From: Pseudomonadota bacterium | GTDB taxonomy: Bacteria; Pseudomonadota; Alphaproteobacteria; Sphingomonadales; Sphingomonadaceae | Direction: 5' to 3' | Length of the DNA: 8,979 nt | NCBI GenBank assembly: GCA_023387085.1 | Contig: JAEWIL010000013.1 | Coordinates: 1 to 8,979 of the forward strand | The notes under the pieces: generated by a model | What the model saw: only the letters and a program-made list of their open reading frames with translations | What the model was told of the DNA's origin: nothing | Database searches by the model: none | Program-made: the position numbers and the translations under genes | In this document: positions 6,076 through 8,979 of the stretch, piece after piece | How the letters are laid out: each line of letters opens with the position of its first letter | Position numbering within the stretch: the first letter of the stretch is position 1

Positions 6076-6086
6076 GCGGGGCAAAG

Positions 6087-7226
6087 TCAGTTTTGCCGGC
6101 GCCCCTCGGCATCGAATCGATGCGTGGGCGGAACGTCGATCGACGGCTGGCTGGTGCCCTCGGCCATCGCGCGTTCGAGCTGGAAGACGAAGGCAAGCAC
6201 GGTTGCGACCGCGACGAACAATTCCTCGGGAATGGTGCGCCCGGCACGCGCGGTGAAATAGATCGCGCGCGCGAGCTGCGGATATTCGAGGATCGGGACA
6301 TTGGCGGTGCGGGCGAGTTCGCGGATCGACAGCGCGACATCGCCGCGCCCGCGCGCGACGACCACCGGCGCGGCGTCCTGACCCGGGCGATAGCGCAGCG
6401 CTACCGAGAAATGGGTGGGGTTGGTCAGGACCACGGTCGCATCGGACACCGCCTTGCGCGCCGAGCCGCTCAATATGTCGTGCGCGCGCTGGCGCTGCGC
6501 CTGCTTGAGTTCGGGCGCGCCGTCCGATTCGCGCATCTCCTCCTTCACTTCCTGCTTGCTCATCATCAGGCGGCGGGTGCGCTGGTACCATTGCGCCGGC
6601 ACGTCGATCAGCGCGATGACGACAAGCCCGCCTGCCATGGCGAGCATGGCATGCCCGATCGACCGTCCCGCAAGGCCGATCGCGGCCTGGAGGTCGGCCT
6701 GCGCCAACAACATGATCGCGGGCAGGGCGGCCGATACGACCCAATATCCGATGGTGCCGAGCAGCAGCACCTTGGCGAGCGACTTGACGAGCTCGATCGC
6801 ACCCTGCGGCCCGAAGATGCGCTTGAGACCGCTCAGCGGATTGATCCTGTTGCCCTTGAAGCCCAGCGCCTTGTCGCGCCAGCCGAGCGAACCGAGCATC
6901 GCGGGTCCGGCAATACTCGCGGCGATCGCGAGCGCGAACAGGCTGGCGAGTGGCAATAGGATTTCGACCCCGTTACGCATCAGCGCCTCGCCGGGCGCGA
7001 AATGCGCGACATCGTCGGCGTCGATAGTCAGCCCGCGCTTGACGAGTTCCCCCGCCGACTGCACGAGCCAGCCCCCAGCGGCGAGCAGCCAGCCGGCGCC
7101 CGCGAGCATCATCAGCGCGGTTGCGAGTTCCTTCGACAGCAGCACGTCGCCTTCGCGCGCCGAATCCGCGAGCTTCTTCTGGGTTGGAAGCTCGGTCTTC
7201 TGGTCCTTTTCGGTCGTTCCCGCCAT
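6087..7226 (-). CDS. flhB: Flagellar export gate protein and specificity switch FlhB
   Basis: This 379-residue inner-membrane component of the flagellar type III export gate changes substrate preference from hook to filament proteins after self-cleavage. The N-terminus EKDQKTELPTQKKLADSARE, then GDV, is the family start signature. Four hydrophobic segments follow (about 34-54, 88-110, 150-175 and 190-210). The cytoplasmic domain carries the autocleavage site NPTH at 269-272, the same numbering as in Salmonella FlhB, with Phe rather than the common Tyr after it. VPILEYPQLARAIY and IPEELFVAVATVLAFVF are conserved C-terminal motifs. The tail after about 352 is hydrophilic. Its start is 3 bases after the fliR stop, so it belongs to the fliPQR-flhB unit, an order common in alphaproteobacteria and others. 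fliD follows after 59 bases from its own promoter. Confidence 0.95.
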   Translation of the reverse strand: MAGTTEKDQKTELPTQKKLADSAREGDVLLSKELATALMMLAGAGWLLAAGGWLVQSAGELVKRGLTIDADDVAHFAPGEALMRNGVEILLPLASLFALAIAASIAGPAMLGSLGWRDKALGFKGNRINPLSGLKRIFGPQGAIELVKSLAKVLLLGTIGYWVVSAALPAIMLLAQADLQAAIGLAGRSIGHAMLAMAGGLVVIALIDVPAQWYQRTRRLMMSKQEVKEEMRESDGAPELKQAQRQRAHDILSGSARKAVSDATVVLTNPTHFSVALRYRPGQDAAPVVVARGRGDVALSIRELARTANVPILEYPQLARAIYFTARAGRTIPEELFVAVATVLAFVFQLERAMAEGTSQPSIDVPPTHRFDAEGRRQN

Positions 7227-7229
7227 CGG

Positions 7230-8027
7230 TCAGCGCCCCGCAGCGATCATGCGCGCCGCGTCGAGCGCGTCGGAGAGGAAGCGCGCGATGGCTTCGGCCA
7301 TCGCAGGCGTCGCCATGCCGAGCAGGATGACGCCAGCGAGCAAGGTGGCGGGCAGGCCGACCGCGAACAGGTTCATCGCGGGGGCCGAGCGGCCGATCAC
7401 GCCCATGATCATCTGGACGAGGATCAGTACGAAGCCCACGGGCAGCGCGATCGTCAGACCGGCGGCGAACATGAGGCTTCCGAAATGAAGCAGCCCGCCG
7501 ATCGCGGCGAACGACGGAAAGGCGTTTCCGGGCGGTAGCGCCCGATAGCTGTCGACGATGATCTGGATCAGCATCAAATGGCCGTCCGCGGCGAGGAACA
7601 GCGCGGTCGCCAACATCGACAGGAACTGGCCGACAACGGTGCTCGATGCGCCGCTCAAGGGATCGACCATTGAGGCGAAGCCCAGGCCCATCGCATTGCT
7701 GATCGCCTCGCCCGCGAGCAGCGCGGCGGCGAGGCCCATCTGGAGGACGAAGCCGATCGCGAGGCCGATCACGACTTCGCCGATAATCGTCAGGAATCCG
7801 GGGACCGAGACGATTCCCTCGGGCGGCAGCCCCATTCCCGATGCCGCGACCGCGGGCACGCCGACCGCGAGCGCGACGACAAGGCGGAGCTGGACCGGAA
7901 CATTCGCAGCGCCGAACACCGGCGCGGCCAGAAAGGCGGCGCCGGGGCGGATCATCCCCAGCATCCACAGCTGGAGCATCGCCTCGACGTTCGGAATTTC
8001 CATCGGCGGGATGTCGGCGGGGGTCAT
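7230..8027 (-). CDS. fliR: Flagellar export gate protein FliR
   Basis: This 265-residue hydrophobic inner-membrane protein is one subunit of the FliPQR core channel through which flagellar proteins pass. About six hydrophobic segments are visible: roughly 15-37, 46-62, 78-104, 130-147, 176-208 and 220-240. Family signatures include MIRPGAAFLAAPVFG (25-39), VPVQLRLVVALAV, GEVVIGLAIGFVLQM (83-97) and GRSAPAMNLFAVGLP (212-226; cf. 'GRxAPQLNVFxVGFP'). The length is typical. The ATG at 8027 follows the fliQ stop by 7 bases, and flhB begins 3 bases after its own stop, consistent with one operon. Confidence 0.95.
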   Translation of the reverse strand: MTPADIPPMEIPNVEAMLQLWMLGMIRPGAAFLAAPVFGAANVPVQLRLVVALAVGVPAVAASGMGLPPEGIVSVPGFLTIIGEVVIGLAIGFVLQMGLAAALLAGEAISNAMGLGFASMVDPLSGASSTVVGQFLSMLATALFLAADGHLMLIQIIVDSYRALPPGNAFPSFAAIGGLLHFGSLMFAAGLTIALPVGFVLILVQMIMGVIGRSAPAMNLFAVGLPATLLAGVILLGMATPAMAEAIARFLSDALDAARMIAAGR

Positions 8028-8034
8028 CGTGACC

Positions 8035-8304
8035 CTAGCGGACCAGATTCGGGATCTGCGCGAAGATATCCTTCGTGAAATCGGTAAGCAGTACCAATAT
8101 GCTGCTGCCGAAGATCGCCAGACAAAAGGCAGTGATGATCAGCTTGGGAACGAAGCTGAGCGTCTGTTCGTTGATCGATGTTGCCGCCTGCACCATGCCG
8201 AGCAGCACCCCGACCACCAGGATCGGGATCAGGATCGGCGCCGATGCGAGCGCGAGCACCCACAGCGACTGCTGCGCTACTCCCACGAAATAATCGGCTT
8301 CCAT
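8035..8304 (-). CDS. fliQ: Flagellar export gate protein FliQ
   Basis: This 89-residue membrane protein is present in several copies in the FliPQR export channel. It has the usual two membrane helices (about 14-39 and 53-73), joined by the conserved polar loop QAATSINEQTLSFVPK (about 39-54), which is nearly identical across the family. The length of about 89 residues is exactly typical. The start at 8304 lies 3 bases after the fliP stop, and fliR follows after 7 bases, the standard fliP-fliQ-fliR order. Confidence 0.96.
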   Translation of the reverse strand: MEADYFVGVAQQSLWVLALASAPILIPILVVGVLLGMVQAATSINEQTLSFVPKLIITAFCLAIFGSSILVLLTDFTKDIFAQIPNLVR

Positions 8305-8307
8305 CGG

Positions 8308-8979
8308 CTAGGTTCCAAAGGATGAAGCAAGCGAACCCATCGTCAGCGCCCAACCATCGACCAGGACGAAAAGCAGCAGCTTGAAAGGCATCGATATGAC
8401 CGTCGGCGACAGCATCATCATGCCCAGCGACATCAGCGCCGAGGCGACGATCAGGTCGATGACCAGAAAGGGCAGGAAGATCAGGAAGCCGATCTGGAAG
8501 GCGGTCTTGAGTTCGCTGGTGACGAACGCCGGGAGGACGATCGAGAAGGGCACGTCTTTCGGGCTGGCATAGGCCGGCGCCTTCGCGATCTTCGCGAACA
8601 TCATCAGGTCCGATTTGCGTGTCTGATTCATCATGAAGCCGTGCAGCGCGTCGCCCGAGCGGCTGACCGCGGTGCCGATATCGATCTGCTCCTGACCATA
8701 GGGTTCGATCGCGACGCGGTTAACCTCGCTGATCACCGGCTGCATCACGAACAATGACAGGAAGAGGCTCAAACCGGCGAGCACCTGGTTCGGCGGCGTC
8801 TGTTGAAGGCCAAGCGCATGGCGCAGGATCGACAGCACGATGATGATGCGCGTGAAGCTGGTCATCATCAGCAGCAGCGACGGCAGCACCGTCAGCAAGC
8901 TCATCAGGACGAGGATCTGCAGCGACAGCGACAGCGGACGACCGTTGCCGCCGATTTCGTTGACCGCGCGCGTCAGGCT
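8308..8979 (-). CDS. fliP: Flagellar export gate protein FliP (N-terminus outside window)
   Basis: This is the major subunit of the flagellar export channel core. The frame is open to the window edge: 25 further codons (SLTRAVNEIGGNGRPLSLSL, then QILVL) lie upstream of the internal Met at 8904, giving 223 visible residues. The usual length is about 245-260, so only the signal-peptide end is missing. Signatures are LLMMTSFTRIIIVLSILRHA, LGLQQTPPNQVLAGLSLFLS, LFVMQPV, a periplasmic region, then ELKTAFQIGFLIFLPFLVID, LIVASALMSLGMMMLSP and PFKLLLFVLVDGWAL. These are close to invariant in FliP, making this one of the surest calls in the window. It heads the visible part of the fliPQR-flhB unit; its promoter and any fliO or fliN upstream lie beyond the window. 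Confidence 0.96.
   Translation of the reverse strand, partial: SLTRAVNEIGGNGRPLSLSLQILVLMSLLTVLPSLLLMMTSFTRIIIVLSILRHALGLQQTPPNQVLAGLSLFLSLFVMQPVISEVNRVAIEPYGQEQIDIGTAVSRSGDALHGFMMNQTRKSDLMMFAKIAKAPAYASPKDVPFSIVLPAFVTSELKTAFQIGFLIFLPFLVIDLIVASALMSLGMMMLSPTVISMPFKLLLFVLVDGWALTMGSLASSFGT

Noticed and set aside
6973..7968. A 331-codon minus-strand frame overlapping fliR and flhB
   Set aside because: It is in a different frame from fliR and flhB on the same strand, and is Arg- and Gly-rich without motifs. It is a shadow of the two real genes.

Overview
The window is a block of flagellar genes from a high-GC alphaproteobacterium, most likely a sphingomonad (Sphingomonas, Sphingopyxis or Sphingobium type). 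That placement is inferred from base composition, protein style and gene order; no rRNA or other taxonomic marker is present. Almost every base is accounted for by ten tightly packed genes plus the 3' end of flgK. I see no mobile element, CRISPR array, tRNA, rRNA or prophage gene.

Left half, plus strand (1-4132): the end of flgK (first hook-filament junction protein), flgL (second junction protein), motA and motB (stator), and a FleQ/FlbD-type sigma-54 activator. The activator has its AAA+ and Fis-like DNA-binding parts but no N-terminal receiver domain. A sigma-28 (FliA)-type promoter lies in the short flgL-motA gap. A 179-base leader with inverted repeats precedes the regulator.

Right half, minus strand (4253-8979), convergent with the left half: reading 5' to 3' on that strand, fliP (start outside the window), fliQ, fliR and flhB form a closely packed export-gate operon. 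A 59-base gap then carries a second sigma-28-type promoter, which drives fliD (filament cap) and fliS (flagellin chaperone), joined by a one-base TGATG stop/start overlap. The two halves meet at a long imperfect hairpin (about 4165-4240) that probably ends transcription.

Together the genes cover the export gate (FliP, FliQ, FliR, FlhB), the hook-filament junction (FlgK, FlgL), the cap and chaperone (FliD, FliS), torque generation (MotA, MotB) and transcriptional control. The two matching promoters, TYAATGTC-N11-RCCGTTAAG, sit in front of the genes expected to be late (motAB and fliDS). This suggests a FliA-dependent late class inside a cluster otherwise controlled by sigma-54 and this activator. 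I found no undescribed biological system. The points most worth a second look are the promoter pair, the receiver-less activator and the structured leader in front of it.
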